Source: Burkholderiales bacterium
GTDB lineage: Bacteria; Pseudomonadota; Gammaproteobacteria; Burkholderiales; SG8-39
Reading direction: 5' to 3'
Assembly: GCA_026416295.1 (NCBI GenBank)
Contig: JAOAFL010000058.1
Coordinates: forward strand, 1 to 64,000
Length of the DNA: 64,000 bases
Below, in pieces: positions 8,280 through 17,842 of the stretch (positions are counted from its first letter, which is position 1; every line of letters starts with the position of its first letter). Under the pieces are notes generated by a model. The model saw only the letters and a list, made by a program, of their open reading frames with translations, did not search any database and was not told the origin of the DNA. Position numbers and translations under genes: made by a program.

Positions 8280-9322
8280 GCGGCGAGCGCCGCCTGCCGA
8301 TAGAGCCGGATCGTGCGCTCGGTCTTCACCGAGCAGCAGGCGTGCGCCTGATCGGCCGGCCGGCCGATCGCGTGCGCGAGCGCGACCGCGCCCTCCGCGG
8401 GAAACGCGATGCCGTCGAGGCCGGCCATCACCGCATACGCGTCGGTGACACGGCGGTGCATGCCCGGTGGCCGCGCACAGCCGAGAAGGACCGGCCGCTC
8501 GGGCAGGCGGCGTCGCGCCTCCAGAAAGATCCGTCCGACCTCGGCGGGATCCGGGGTCGCGAACGTGCCCGGCTTCGCGTAGAACGGCATCACGACGACG
8601 AGCACGAGCGAATGGATGCGATGGCGCGCGACGATCTCGAGCGCCGCGGGCTCCCCGAGCACCCGTCCGTAGTGAAGGCCGATCACGATATGCGGCACCA
8701 CCTCCATGCGCGTCTCGCAAAGCGCCTCGAGCGTCGCCTCGAAGTCGGCCACCGGACGCTCCAAGTGATAGACCTCGCGGATCGTCTGCTCCGATCCGAT
8801 CACGTCCATCATCGCGGTGTCGACGCCCGCATCGGCCATCGCGCGCGCGCGCGCGCGATCGAGGAGCGCCGTATGCACCGCGATCCGCAACCACGGGAAG
8901 TCCCTCTTCAGGCGAGCGACCGCCGGCCAGTAGCGCTCGTAGCGGATTTCGTTGCGCCGGTTCGATCCGCCCGAGAGCAGAAACCCTTGCAGGCCTCCGG
9001 CGGCGACCATTTCGCGCACGCGCCGCTCGAGGGTCTCGGGGCTCGTCGCCGGGATCATCGGCTCGAGGATCTTCGCCCGGCAATGGTCGCAGTCGAGCGC
9101 GCAGCCGGCGCCGGTCACCGAGAAGGCGGGAAAGCTGTTCTTTCCGCAGCCCTCTAGCTCGCAGCTCGAGTACGCCTTGAAGGTGGGCGTCGAGAAGCGG
9201 ATCGGGCGGCCGGCCGCCGCCCCCGCGCGCTCCATCTCTTCGACGAGCCGCGAATCGAACGGCGCATCCTCCAGCGCCTCGATCGCCGCAAGCCGCTCGA
9301 TCCAGCGCATCGCGCGCGCCAC
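8276..9322 (-). CDS. lipS2: Radical SAM lipoate synthase subunit LipS2
   Basis: A 348-residue radical SAM protein with CxxxCxxC as CALDCDHCRAK near residue 90 and an earlier cysteine pair in SSCELEGCGKNSFPAFSVTG. The glycine-rich FLLSGGSNRRNEIRYERYW and VVPHIVIGLHYG follow the radical SAM barrel pattern. A C-terminal cysteine pair (HACCSVKTER) may serve a further cluster. It pairs with LipS1 in lipoate synthesis. An internal Met at residue 5 (MRWIERL) is an equally good start. It lies 22 bases after tusA in the same operon. Confidence 0.82.
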   Translation of the reverse strand: MARAMRWIERLAAIEALEDAPFDSRLVEEMERAGAAAGRPIRFSTPTFKAYSSCELEGCGKNSFPAFSVTGAGCALDCDHCRAKILEPMIPATSPETLERRVREMVAAGGLQGFLLSGGSNRRNEIRYERYWPAVARLKRDFPWLRIAVHTALLDRARARAMADAGVDTAMMDVIGSEQTIREVYHLERPVADFEATLEALCETRMEVVPHIVIGLHYGRVLGEPAALEIVARHRIHSLVLVVVMPFYAKPGTFATPDPAEVGRIFLEARRRLPERPVLLGCARPPGMHRRVTDAYAVMAGLDGIAFPAEGAVALAHAIGRPADQAHACCSVKTERTIRLYRQAALAA

Positions 9323-9344
9323 CCGGCTGCTTCCGCCGCGCCGC

Positions 9345-9572
9345 CTACTTGCGCTTGAGGAAAAACGTGAACTCCTTGTTCGCCTCGGAGTGCGACAGGA
9401 GTTCGTTGCCGGTCTGCTTGGCGAAGGCCTGGAAGTCCTTCACCGATCCCGGGTCGGTGGCGACGATCTTGAGCACCTGCCCCGACTGCATGTCCGAGAG
9501 CGCTTTTTTCGCGCGCAGGATGGGCAGCGGGCAGTTGAGCCCCCGCGCATCGAGTTCCTTGTCGAATTTCAT
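9345..9572 (-). CDS. tusA: TusA-family sulfur carrier
   Basis: A 75-residue protein, the usual TusA length, with the signature CPLP at Cys14 in ARGLNCPLPILRAKKAL and the C-terminal FTFFLKRK. TusA binds sulfur as a persulfide on the first cysteine of CPxP and shuttles it between rhodaneses, DsrE proteins and the sHdr system. The Met at 9572 is chosen over the longer ORF because it matches the family N-terminus. It lies between the CsoR-like gene and lipS2, consistent with sulfur trafficking toward lipoate assembly and LbpA. Confidence 0.92.
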   Translation of the reverse strand: MKFDKELDARGLNCPLPILRAKKALSDMQSGQVLKIVATDPGSVKDFQAFAKQTGNELLSHSEANKEFTFFLKRK

Positions 9573-9595
9573 CTGCGGTTCCGTCCCCTCATCGT

Positions 9596-9871
9596 TCACC
9601 CGAAACGTGCCAGCAGCTCCGCCACCCGCCCGGCGCGCTCGCGACGGGCCTGCGGCGCCGCCGGCAGCTCCTCGCGGATCATGCACGCGACCATCTCGAA
9701 GAACGCCCGATCGAGCGCGCGCCGGGCGGCCGCGAGCTGCTGCGCAATGTTCTCACAAGGCTCGTCGTCCGCGATCATGCGCCGCACCGCCCGCACCTGG
9801 CCCTCGACGCGGGCAAGCCGCGCGTCCATCGCCTTCTTCGCCTCGGCGTCGTGAATTTTCGGTTCGCTCAT
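9596..9871 (-). CDS. CsoR/FrmR-family (DUF156) transcriptional regulator, possibly persulfide-sensing
   Basis: A 91-residue all-helical repressor with the DUF156 pattern ARLARVEGQVRAVRRM, then Cys39 in DDEPCENIAQQLAAARRAL. A second cysteine is at 63 (MVACMIRE). In metal- and formaldehyde-sensing members the residue 25 after the first cysteine is His; here that position is Met and the cysteine is one residue earlier. A dithiol without the metal-ligand His resembles the logic of CstR-type persulfide sensors. It is the first gene of the operon with tusA directly downstream and dsrE2 divergent, so sensing of sulfane sulfur is plausible. The sensing chemistry is inferred. Confidence 0.78.
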   Translation of the reverse strand: MSEPKIHDAEAKKAMDARLARVEGQVRAVRRMIADDEPCENIAQQLAAARRALDRAFFEMVACMIREELPAAPQARRERAGRVAELLARFG

Positions 9872-9902
9872 CCTCGCGTCCTGTCTCCGACGCGCCGCGA
9901 AT

Positions 9903-9918
9903 ATACACCGGCGGGTAT
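9903..9918. promoter_or_regulatory. ATAC-N8-GTAT near-palindrome, candidate CsoR-like operator
   Basis: The bases ATACACCGGCGGGTAT lie about 32 bases upstream of the CsoR-like start. They have matched ends (ATAC/GTAT) around a G/C core, the general look of CsoR/RcnR-family operators. A second ATAC/GTAT repeat lies 80 bases away near dsrE2. Confidence 0.45.
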
Positions 9919-9997
9919 CGACGGGCCAGCGCAGTGGGGGTTTCGCGACGCGCCATAAAAATCTCGATCCCGCTCATCAGGGAATCCGCTTTGCCCT

Positions 9998-10014
9998 ATA
10001 CTCGCTGGGAGTAT
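9998..10014. promoter_or_regulatory. Perfect ATACTC-N5-GAGTAT inverted repeat at the dsrE2 promoter
   Basis: Six-base arms ATACTC and GAGTAT separated by GCTGG. The left arm overlaps a TATACT sequence that would serve as a -10 box for dsrE2, so a bound repressor would block transcription. The outer bases match the 9903 site. Confidence 0.5.
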
Positions 10015-10039
10015 TACGCTGATGAGGGAACTAAGCGCG

Positions 10040-10645
10040 ATGTCCGGACTGCCCGACAAAGCCTTCCTCGATCGGCTAATCGCCGAGCGGCTGGACGAGC
10101 TGCTGCCGAAGAAGCTCGCCGAGTTGCGCGAGAAAAAGACGCCCTCGATGACGATCATCGCAACGAAGGGCACGCTCGATTGGGCCTATCCCCCCTTCAT
10201 CCTGTCTTCGACCGCCGCCGCGCTCGGCTGGGAGGTGTCGGTGTTCTTCACCTTCTATGGGCTGAACCTGCTGCGGCGCGACCTGAGCGACCTCAAGGTG
10301 AGCCCGCTCGGAAACCCGGGCATGCCGATGAAGATGCCCTTCGGTCCGGCGTGGTTCAGGCACATCGACTGGAACATCCCGAACGCCGTGCAGGCGATCT
10401 TGCCCGGCTTCGAGTCGGTCGCGACCGCGCTCATGAAGAAGACGATCCGCGACAAGGGGGTGGCCGACATCGAGAGCCTGCGCCAGGCCTGCATCGAGTC
10501 TGGCGTCAATCTGATCGGCTGCCAGATGACGGTGGACCTCTTCGGTTTCACGCGCGAGGACTTCATCCCCGAGGTGAAGGACTACGTCGGTGCGGCGACT
10601 TTCCTGCCGATGGCGCGAGAGGCCGACGTCAACCTTTTCGTCTGA
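10040..10645 (+). CDS. dsrE2: DsrE2-family sulfur carrier (DsrE/DsrF/DrsH-like)
   Basis: A 201-residue protein matching the DsrE2 type: TKGTLDWAYPPFILSSTAAA, then VSVFFTFYGLNLL, and near the C-terminus CIESGVNLIGCQMTVDLFGF with two cysteines. The hydrophobic stretches fit the membrane association reported for DsrE2. The N-terminal part (LDRLIAERLDELLPKKLAEL) is a likely coiled coil. The Met at 10040 is preferred to 10022 because the GAGGGA ribosome site lies just upstream of it. It is divergent from the CsoR-like gene and tusA, a pairing that suggests shared control. Confidence 0.86.
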   Translation: MSGLPDKAFLDRLIAERLDELLPKKLAELREKKTPSMTIIATKGTLDWAYPPFILSSTAAALGWEVSVFFTFYGLNLLRRDLSDLKVSPLGNPGMPMKMPFGPAWFRHIDWNIPNAVQAILPGFESVATALMKKTIRDKGVADIESLRQACIESGVNLIGCQMTVDLFGFTREDFIPEVKDYVGAATFLPMAREADVNLFV

Positions 10646-10881
10646 CGAGCGGCGTCGCGATCGCGCCGTCGCCGGATTCGCCTTCGGCGATCCCCGACCT
10701 GGCCGATCTCGGCTGCGCCGCCTGTTGCGCCGACCTCGCGTCGGAAGGGTTCCGCGCGGCCCGCGACCTCGCATTCGTCGCGAACGCCGCGCCCTGACCG
10801 AACGACGGCTGCGAAAGGAAGCGGCTGCAAGAACGTCGTCTTGCGCGGCGCTCGCTCGGCAAAGAGCGCCGACGCCCGCGG
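10646..10881. other. Intergenic region between dsrE2 and cbbR (convergent)
   Basis: This 236-base stretch separates two convergent genes. A 50-codon open frame in phase downstream of dsrE2 contains the Cys-rich GCAACCADLASEG but has no ATG or ribosome site. I see no terminator with a U-run. Nothing else is supported. Confidence 0.4.
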
Positions 10882-11817
10882 TCAGCGGGCTGGCGGCACT
10901 GTCGCGCCGAACTGCTCGGCAAGCAGCCGCTCGCCCTGCTCCAGCACGAAGTAGCGGAACGCCTCCGCCGCCGGCGAGAGCGCTTTCGCGCGGATGTTGA
11001 CGATGTACCAGCGGCGCATCACCGGCGTGCCGGCGATGTCGAGCAGCGCGAGCTGGCCGACCGAAAGCTCCAGGCCCGCGGTGTGCAGCGACAGAAAGGC
11101 AAGGCCCATTCCGGCGATCACCGCCTGCTTGATCGTCTCGTTGCTCGACATCTCCATGATCGGTCGCACCGCGAGGCGGTGTTCGCGGAGGAAATGCTCC
11201 ATCGCGGCGCGGGTGCCGGAGCCCGGCTCTCGCACGATGAAGGGCTCGCCTTCGAGCGCCTTCGGCGCGATTTCCCGCCGGCCCGCGAGCGGGTACGAGG
11301 GCGACGCGAGTACGCCCAGGGGATGGGCGGCGAAGGGTTCGGCGCGCGTGTCGAGCTCGCGCGGCGGCCGACCCATCACCGCCAGATCGACCTCGTTGTC
11401 GTGCAGCAGCCGCGAAAGCTGCTCGCGGTTGCCCACCGCGAGCCGAATTTCGACCGCCGGATGCTCGGCGCGAAAGCGCGCGAGCAGCCGCGGCAGGAAG
11501 TATTTCGCCGTGCTCACCATGCCGATCGTCATCCGGCCGCCCTCTGCGCGACGCAGCACCGACATCGCGTCGGCTGCCTCCTTGAGGGTCGCGAGGACGC
11601 GCCGGGCGTAAACGAGCAGGTATTCGCCCGGCATGGTCAGCCGCACCCCGCGCCCAGCCCGCTCGAAGAGCGGCAAGCCGACCACCGCCTCGAGATCCTT
11701 CACCAGCATCGAAACCGCCGGTTGAGTGAGGTGAAGCTCCTCTGCCGCGCGGGCGAAGCTTCCATGTTTCGCTACCGACGCGAACGCGGTCAGTTGCTTG
11801 AGCGTCGCACCTCGCAT
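10882..11817 (-). CDS. cbbR: LysR-type regulator CbbR
   Basis: A 311-residue LysR regulator: N-terminal helix-turn-helix (MRGATLKQLTAFASVAKHG, then LTQPAVSMLVKDLEAVVG) and a C-terminal substrate-binding domain with EGEPFIVREPGSGTRAAMEH. It is divergent from cbbL, the classic place for CbbR, which activates Calvin-cycle genes in response to metabolites. The 71 bases between the two starts hold the probable operator. The family is certain, and the CbbR name rests on location. Confidence 0.88.
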   Translation of the reverse strand: MRGATLKQLTAFASVAKHGSFARAAEELHLTQPAVSMLVKDLEAVVGLPLFERAGRGVRLTMPGEYLLVYARRVLATLKEAADAMSVLRRAEGGRMTIGMVSTAKYFLPRLLARFRAEHPAVEIRLAVGNREQLSRLLHDNEVDLAVMGRPPRELDTRAEPFAAHPLGVLASPSYPLAGRREIAPKALEGEPFIVREPGSGTRAAMEHFLREHRLAVRPIMEMSSNETIKQAVIAGMGLAFLSLHTAGLELSVGQLALLDIAGTPVMRRWYIVNIRAKALSPAAEAFRYFVLEQGERLLAEQFGATVPPAR

Positions 11818-11819
11818 AA

Positions 11820-13316
<1,497 letters not shown>

Positions 13317-13329
13317 ACGGAGCCCGGGA

Positions 13330-13746
13330 ATGCGATTGACGCAAGGCACCTTCTCCTTTCTGCCCGATCTGGACGACGCGCAGATCCGCGCGCAGGTCGA
13401 GTACTGCCTGAAGAACGGCTGGGCGGTGTCGCTCGAGCACACCGACGATCCTCACCCGCGCAACACCTACTGGGAGATGTTCGGCTTGCCGCTCTTCGAT
13501 CTCAAGGACGCGGCGGCGATCCTGTCGCTGATCGAGGAATGCCGCAGGACGTACCCGAACCGCTACATCAAGGTGAACGCGTTCGATTCGACGCGCGGCT
13601 GGGAGGCGCTGCGCCTGTCCTTCATCGTTCACCGGCCGGAAGCGGAGCCCCGCTTCGCCCTCGTTCGCACCGAGGCCGAGGGCCGCAACCTGCGCTATAC
13701 GGCGCATCCGTATGCGGCGTTGCGGCCCGCGGGCGAGCGCTATTGA
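13330..13746 (+). CDS. cbbS: RuBisCO small subunit, form I
   Basis: A 138-residue small subunit, [20 protein letters not shown] with [20 protein letters not shown] and [16 protein letters not shown], as in red-type CbbS. The C-terminal extension (about 30 residues after [21 protein letters not shown]) is the beta-hairpin region found in form IC and ID small subunits. It forms the L8S8 enzyme with CbbL, whose stop is 13 bases upstream. Confidence 0.96.
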   Translation: MRLTQGTFSFLPDLDDAQIRAQVEYCLKNGWAVSLEHTDDPHPRNTYWEMFGLPLFDLKDAAAILSLIEECRRTYPNRYIKVNAFDSTRGWEALRLSFIVHRPEAEPRFALVRTEAEGRNLRYTAHPYAALRPAGERY

Positions 13747-13763
13747 CCCGGGCGGAGCCAACG

Positions 13764-14675
13764 ATGGAGCAGGCGGCGAAGGCGGGACCCGGGCCTGCGC
13801 TCGATCTGCAGGCGCTCTGGCGCGACTCGCAGATCGACGCGGCGCTCGAGTCGCTCGAGCGCGAGCTGGTCGGCCTTTCGCCGGTGAAGACGCGCGTGCG
13901 CGAGATCGCGGCGCTGCTGCTCGTCGAACAGGCGCGCCGCTCGCTCGGCCTGCAGGCGAGCCCGCCGCCGCTGCACATGAGCTTTACCGGAAATCCGGGC
14001 ACAGGAAAGACCACCGTGGCGATGCGCATGGCGTCGATCCTGCACGGCCTCGGCTACGTGCGCAAAGGGCACCTGGTCGCGGTCACGCGCGACGATCTGG
14101 TCGGCCAGTACATCGGCCACACCGCGCCGAAGACCAAGGAAGTGCTCAAGCGCGCGATGGGCGGCGTGCTCTTCATCGACGAGGCCTACTACCTCTACCG
14201 CCCGGAGAACGAGCGCGACTACGGCCAGGAGGCGATCGAGATCCTGCTGCAGGTGATGGAAAACCAGCGCGGCGATCTGGTGGTGATCCTCGCCGGTTAC
14301 CGCGACCGCATGGCGCGTTTCTTCGCCTCCAACCCCGGCATGGCCTCGCGCATCGCGCACCACATCGACTTTCCCGACTACAGCGACGAGGAGCTGTTCC
14401 GCATCGCCGAACTGATGCTCGCGCGCATGAACTACCGCCTGAGCGAGGCGGCGGCCGAGGCGCTGCGCGAGTACATCGCGCTGCGCCGGAAGCAGCCGCA
14501 TTTCGCGAACGCCCGCTCGATCCGCAACGCGCTCGACCGCGCGCGGCTCCGGCACGCGAACCGGCTGTTCGCGCGCCGCGGCGGCGCGCTCGCCGCCGCC
14601 GACCTGACGACGCTCGAGGCCGAGGACTTTCGCGCGAGCCGCGTCTTCCGCGGCGGCGCGGTGGATGCGGCCTGA
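13764..14675 (+). CDS. cbbX: RuBisCO activase CbbX (AAA+ ATPase)
   Basis: A 303-residue AAA+ protein. Walker A is [16 protein letters not shown] near residue 75, Walker B is [15 protein letters not shown], and the sensor region is [15 protein letters not shown]. The pore-loop motif after Walker A reads [19 protein letters not shown]. CbbX remodels inhibited red-type RuBisCO by pulling on the CbbL C-terminus. It starts 17 bases after cbbS, and its stop overlaps the cbbZ start (TGATG). Confidence 0.96.
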   Translation: MEQAAKAGPGPALDLQALWRDSQIDAALESLERELVGLSPVKTRVREIAALLLVEQARRSLGLQASPPPLHMSFTGNPGTGKTTVAMRMASILHGLGYVRKGHLVAVTRDDLVGQYIGHTAPKTKEVLKRAMGGVLFIDEAYYLYRPENERDYGQEAIEILLQVMENQRGDLVVILAGYRDRMARFFASNPGMASRIAHHIDFPDYSDEELFRIAELMLARMNYRLSEAAAEALREYIALRRKQPHFANARSIRNALDRARLRHANRLFARRGGALAAADLTTLEAEDFRASRVFRGGAVDAA

Positions 14676-15442
14676 TGCTGCAGGCGCTCGTCTTCGACCT
14701 CGACGGCACGCTCGTCGATACCGAAGAGCTGCACCGGCGCGCGTTCAACCAGGCGTTCCGGGCGTTCGCGCTCGACTGGAACTGGGATGCGCCGCTCTAC
14801 GCCGAGCTGCTCGCGGTCTCGGGCGGAGCCGAGAGGATCGCCCGCTACATCGACCGACTGGAGCTCTCGCCTGCCGAAAAGACAGGGTTGCGCCGGCTGG
14901 TGCCCGCCCTGCACCGCACGAAGACGCGCATCTTCGGCGAGCTGGTCGCAGCCGGCGTGCGCGCGCGGCCGGGCGTCGTGCGGCTCGTCGCCGAAGCGCA
15001 CGATGCCGGTCTGCGCCTGGGCGTGGTGGCGAGCTCCGCGGCGGCGAACGCGCTCGCGCTCCTTACCGCCGCGCTCGGGCCTGCGCTCGCCGCCGCCGTG
15101 AGCGCGACGGTGACCGCAGAGCAGGTCGCGCGCCGCAAGCCGGCACCCGATCTCTACGAGCTTGCGCTCGCGACGCTGCGCGTGCCGGCCGCGGCGGCGC
15201 TCGCCTTCGAGGACTCGGCGAACGGCGTCGCCGCGGCGAAGGCCGCCGGGCTGCGCGTGATCGCCACACCCAGCCGCTGGACCGACGGCCAGGACTTCTC
15301 GCGCGCCGATCTGCGGCTGCCCTCTCTCGGCGAACCCGAGGCGCCGCTCGATCGACAGACGCAGCGCGCGCTCGGCGCACCGTGGGTCGACCTCGCGCTG
15401 CTGCGCCGCCGGTTCGCGCCCCCGCGGTTCGCGACCGCCTGA
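14675..15442 (+). CDS. cbbZ: HAD-family phosphatase, phosphoglycolate phosphatase CbbZ/CbbY type
   Basis: A 255-residue HAD hydrolase with the nucleophile motif FDLDGTLVDTEELH at residue 7, motif II LGVVASSAAANA, Lys in RRKPAPDLYELALA, and the acidic pair EDSANGVAAAKAAGL. In cbb operons such proteins dephosphorylate 2-phosphoglycolate (CbbZ) or xylulose 1,5-bisphosphate (CbbY). The sequence alone does not separate the two, though red-type operons with cbbX often carry CbbY. The start overlaps the cbbX stop. Confidence 0.85.
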   Translation: MLQALVFDLDGTLVDTEELHRRAFNQAFRAFALDWNWDAPLYAELLAVSGGAERIARYIDRLELSPAEKTGLRRLVPALHRTKTRIFGELVAAGVRARPGVVRLVAEAHDAGLRLGVVASSAAANALALLTAALGPALAAAVSATVTAEQVARRKPAPDLYELALATLRVPAAAALAFEDSANGVAAAKAAGLRVIATPSRWTDGQDFSRADLRLPSLGEPEAPLDRQTQRALGAPWVDLALLRRRFAPPRFATA

Positions 15443-15459
15443 GCGCACAACGCACCTCG

Positions 15460-16539
15460 ATGCTTCCGGGCGAGCGCACGCTGAGCGGATTCGTTCACGG
15501 CGAAGAGCGCCGGTCTGCGCACGGCACCGGCGGCCTCGCCGCGCTCGTCGAAGACATCGCGCTCGCCGCTGCGCGGATCGCCGAGTTCGTCGGCAAGGGC
15601 GCGCTCGCCGCCGCCCGCCGACCCGCCGGCGCGACCAACGCTTCGGGGGATGCGCCGCAGCCGCTCGCGGCGATCGCGAACGAGATCTTCGTTCGCGCCA
15701 CCCACGGCGCGGAAGCGCTGCCCGCCGCGCTCGCCTCGGGGCAGACGGCGCGGCCGCATCCGGTCGCGTCCGAGCTGCGGCGCGGGCGCTATCTGCTTCT
15801 TTTCGAGGCGCTGGACGCCGCGCCCGACATCGAGGCGAACGCGCCCGCAGGCTCGATCTTCTCGGTGTTGCGCGCGACCGACGGTTCGCGCGAACCCGCC
15901 GAGCGCGATTTCCTCCAGCCGGGGACCGACCAGGTGTGCGCGGGCTATGCGATCTACGGCCCGGCGACGATGCTCGTACTCACCTTCGGCCGCGGCGTGC
16001 ACGCCTTTACGCTCGATCGCGCGCGCGGCGAGTTCGTTCACACGCACCCCGATCTGCGCATCCCGCAGAAGACGACCGAGTTCGCGACCGATCGGGAGAA
16101 CGCGCGCTTTGGGCAGCCGGCGGTGCGGCGTGATGTCGAGGCGCGCCTCGCGGCAAGAAGCGGCGCGCGGGCGCGCGATGTTCACCTGCGCCGCAGCGGG
16201 TCGCTGGTCGCCGAGGCGCATCGCATCCTCGTGCACGGCGGCGCGTTCCTCTCGCTGCGCGGCGAGCGCGAGAACTGCCGCGCCGGGCGGCTGCGGTTGC
16301 TCCACGAAGCGAACCCCATCGGCATGGTGATCGAGCAGGCGGGCGGGCGCGCGAGCACCGGCGACGGACCGGTGCTCGAGGTCGAGCCGCGTTCGCTCGA
16401 GCAGCGCACCGGGTTCGTGTTCGGCGCGCGCCGCGAGGTCGAGCGAATCGAACGCGACCGTCGCGACCGCGACGATCGGCCGTGCGACGCCCCGCTCTTC
16501 GGCGAGCGGGGTCTTTTCCGGACGGGCAGCCGCCTGTAG
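15460..16539 (+). CDS. cbbF: Class I fructose-1,6-bisphosphatase homologue with degenerate metal site
   Basis: A 359-residue class I FBPase homologue: QPGTDQVCAGYAIYGPATML, ARGEFVHTHPDLRIP, SLVAEAHRILVHGGAF and HEANPIGMVIEQAGG are clear. However, the metal-binding motif that normally reads DPLDGSSNID is EALDAAPDIEAN here, and the upstream acidic pair (E-E/D in the SEE motif) is missing, replaced by ALASGQTARPH. The Glu of the EANP motif is kept. The tail is an Arg/Asp-rich extension of about 30 residues. Its place before cbbP is the usual one for cbbF. It could have reduced or altered activity, and another FBPase may exist elsewhere. Confidence 0.82.
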   Translation: MLPGERTLSGFVHGEERRSAHGTGGLAALVEDIALAAARIAEFVGKGALAAARRPAGATNASGDAPQPLAAIANEIFVRATHGAEALPAALASGQTARPHPVASELRRGRYLLLFEALDAAPDIEANAPAGSIFSVLRATDGSREPAERDFLQPGTDQVCAGYAIYGPATMLVLTFGRGVHAFTLDRARGEFVHTHPDLRIPQKTTEFATDRENARFGQPAVRRDVEARLAARSGARARDVHLRRSGSLVAEAHRILVHGGAFLSLRGERENCRAGRLRLLHEANPIGMVIEQAGGRASTGDGPVLEVEPRSLEQRTGFVFGARREVERIERDRRDRDDRPCDAPLFGERGLFRTGSRL

Positions 16540-16549
16540 CGAGGACGTC

Positions 16550-17455
16550 GTGTCCGCCGAGCACCCGATCATCGCGATCACCGGCTCCTCCGGCGCGGGC
16601 ACCACGTCGGTGTCGAAGACCTTCGCGCAGATCTTCCGCCGCGAGGGGGTAAAGGCCGCCTTCGTCCAAGGCGACGCGTTCCATCGCTACGACCGTGCCG
16701 AGATGCGCGAGAAGATGGCCGAGGCGCTCGCGCGCGGCAACCATCACTTCAGCCATTTCGGGCCGGAGGCGAACCTGTTCGAAGAGCTGGAGGGGCTTTT
16801 TCGCAACTACGCCGAGACCGGGCGCGGGCGCACGCGCAAGTATCTGCACGACGAGCAGGAAGCCGCGCTCTACGGCCAGAAGCCCGGCACCTTCACCGCC
16901 TGGGAGGATCTGCCCGCCGGTACCGACGTGCTTGTCTACGAAGGGCTGCACGGCGGCGTGGTGACCGACACGGTCAACGTCGCGCAGCACGTGGATCTCC
17001 TGATCGGGGTCGTGCCGGTGATCAACCTGGAGTGGATCCAGAAGCTGCACCGCGACCGCGCGACGCGCGGCTACTCGACCGAGGCGGTGACCGACACCAT
17101 CCTGCGCCGCATGCCCGATTACGTGCGCTACATCGTGCCGCAGTTCTCGCGCACGCACATCAACTTCCAGCGCGTGCCGGTGGTCGACACCTCCAACCCT
17201 TTCATCGCGCGCCATGTGCCCACCGCCGACGAATCCATGCTCGTCATCCGCTTCGCCAACCCGCGGGGCATCGATTTTCCCTACCTGCTCGCGATGCTGC
17301 ACGACTCCTTCATGTCGCGGCCGAACACGATCGTATGCCCCGGCGGAAAGATGGACCTCGCGATGCAGCTCATCTTCACGCCGATGATCTGGCGCCTGGT
17401 GGAGCAGCGCCGCCGGGCGCTCGCGGCCGAGGAGCGCGCGCCGCTCCGGATCTAG
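16550..17455 (+). CDS. cbbP: Phosphoribulokinase
   Basis: A 301-residue phosphoribulokinase with P-loop AITGSSGAGTTSVSKTF, then AFVQGDAFHRYDRAEM, HFGPEANLFEELEGLF and VYEGLHGGVV (Walker B-like). The length fits the bacterial PRK of about 290 residues. It regenerates ribulose 1,5-bisphosphate with ATP. The start is GTG, 10 bases after cbbF. It is the last clearly recognisable gene of the cbb operon. Confidence 0.96.
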   Translation: MSAEHPIIAITGSSGAGTTSVSKTFAQIFRREGVKAAFVQGDAFHRYDRAEMREKMAEALARGNHHFSHFGPEANLFEELEGLFRNYAETGRGRTRKYLHDEQEAALYGQKPGTFTAWEDLPAGTDVLVYEGLHGGVVTDTVNVAQHVDLLIGVVPVINLEWIQKLHRDRATRGYSTEAVTDTILRRMPDYVRYIVPQFSRTHINFQRVPVVDTSNPFIARHVPTADESMLVIRFANPRGIDFPYLLAMLHDSFMSRPNTIVCPGGKMDLAMQLIFTPMIWRLVEQRRRALAAEERAPLRI

Positions 17456-17842
17456 CGCCGAAAGGAAAACCGCCGATGCGCCCCGTTACGCTTCGCCCGC
17501 TCCTCGACCCCGCCGCCCGCTGCGGCGACGGCGCGCGCGGGGCGCCGGCGCGAGGCTCAGGCACGCGCGATCGAGACGGGGCCGCGCGGTCCGCGCCGCC
17601 GCGAAAAGGCCGCGGCGCAGCCTTGCGCCCGGGGCCCGACGCGCGATACCGCGCCGACGGCGAACGCGCTCCGGGCCGCCGCGCTGCGTCGTCGGACCGG
17701 ATCGGCGCGAATCGAGCGACGAGCCGAGGTTCGTCGGATCGATGACGTAGGAGCGCGCCTCCGACGGTTGCTGCGGGCGCGAGCGCAACGCCCGGCCCCC
17801 CCGGACCGAGCCGCCCGCGCTCGCGCCCGCGGCGCCGACCCT
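17456..17842. other. Low-confidence region after cbbP; one 89-codon open frame only
   Basis: This 387-base gap has one plus-strand open frame (17476-17745) with a plausible ribosome site (GGAAAA) and ATG, beginning MRPVTLRPLLDPAARCGDG. Its composition is almost all Arg, Ala, Gly, Pro and Asp and matches no family I know, so it is probably not a real gene. A minus-strand frame contains RSYVIDPTNLGSSLDS but is otherwise Arg-rich. No terminator was seen. Confidence 0.35.

Noticed and set aside
8838-8862. CG-alternating repeat (GCGCGCGC...) as a possible structural or regulatory element
   Set aside because: It lies inside lipS2 and encodes an Ala/Arg run (RARARAMA); it reflects base composition.
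9501-9515. T-run (GCTTTTTTCGCGCGC) as a terminator
   Set aside because: It is within tusA codons for the Ala-Lys-Lys-Ala stretch and has no hairpin before it.
10646-10797. Cys-rich small peptide frame after dsrE2 (GCAACC)
   Set aside because: No start codon or ribosome site; too little evidence for a gene.
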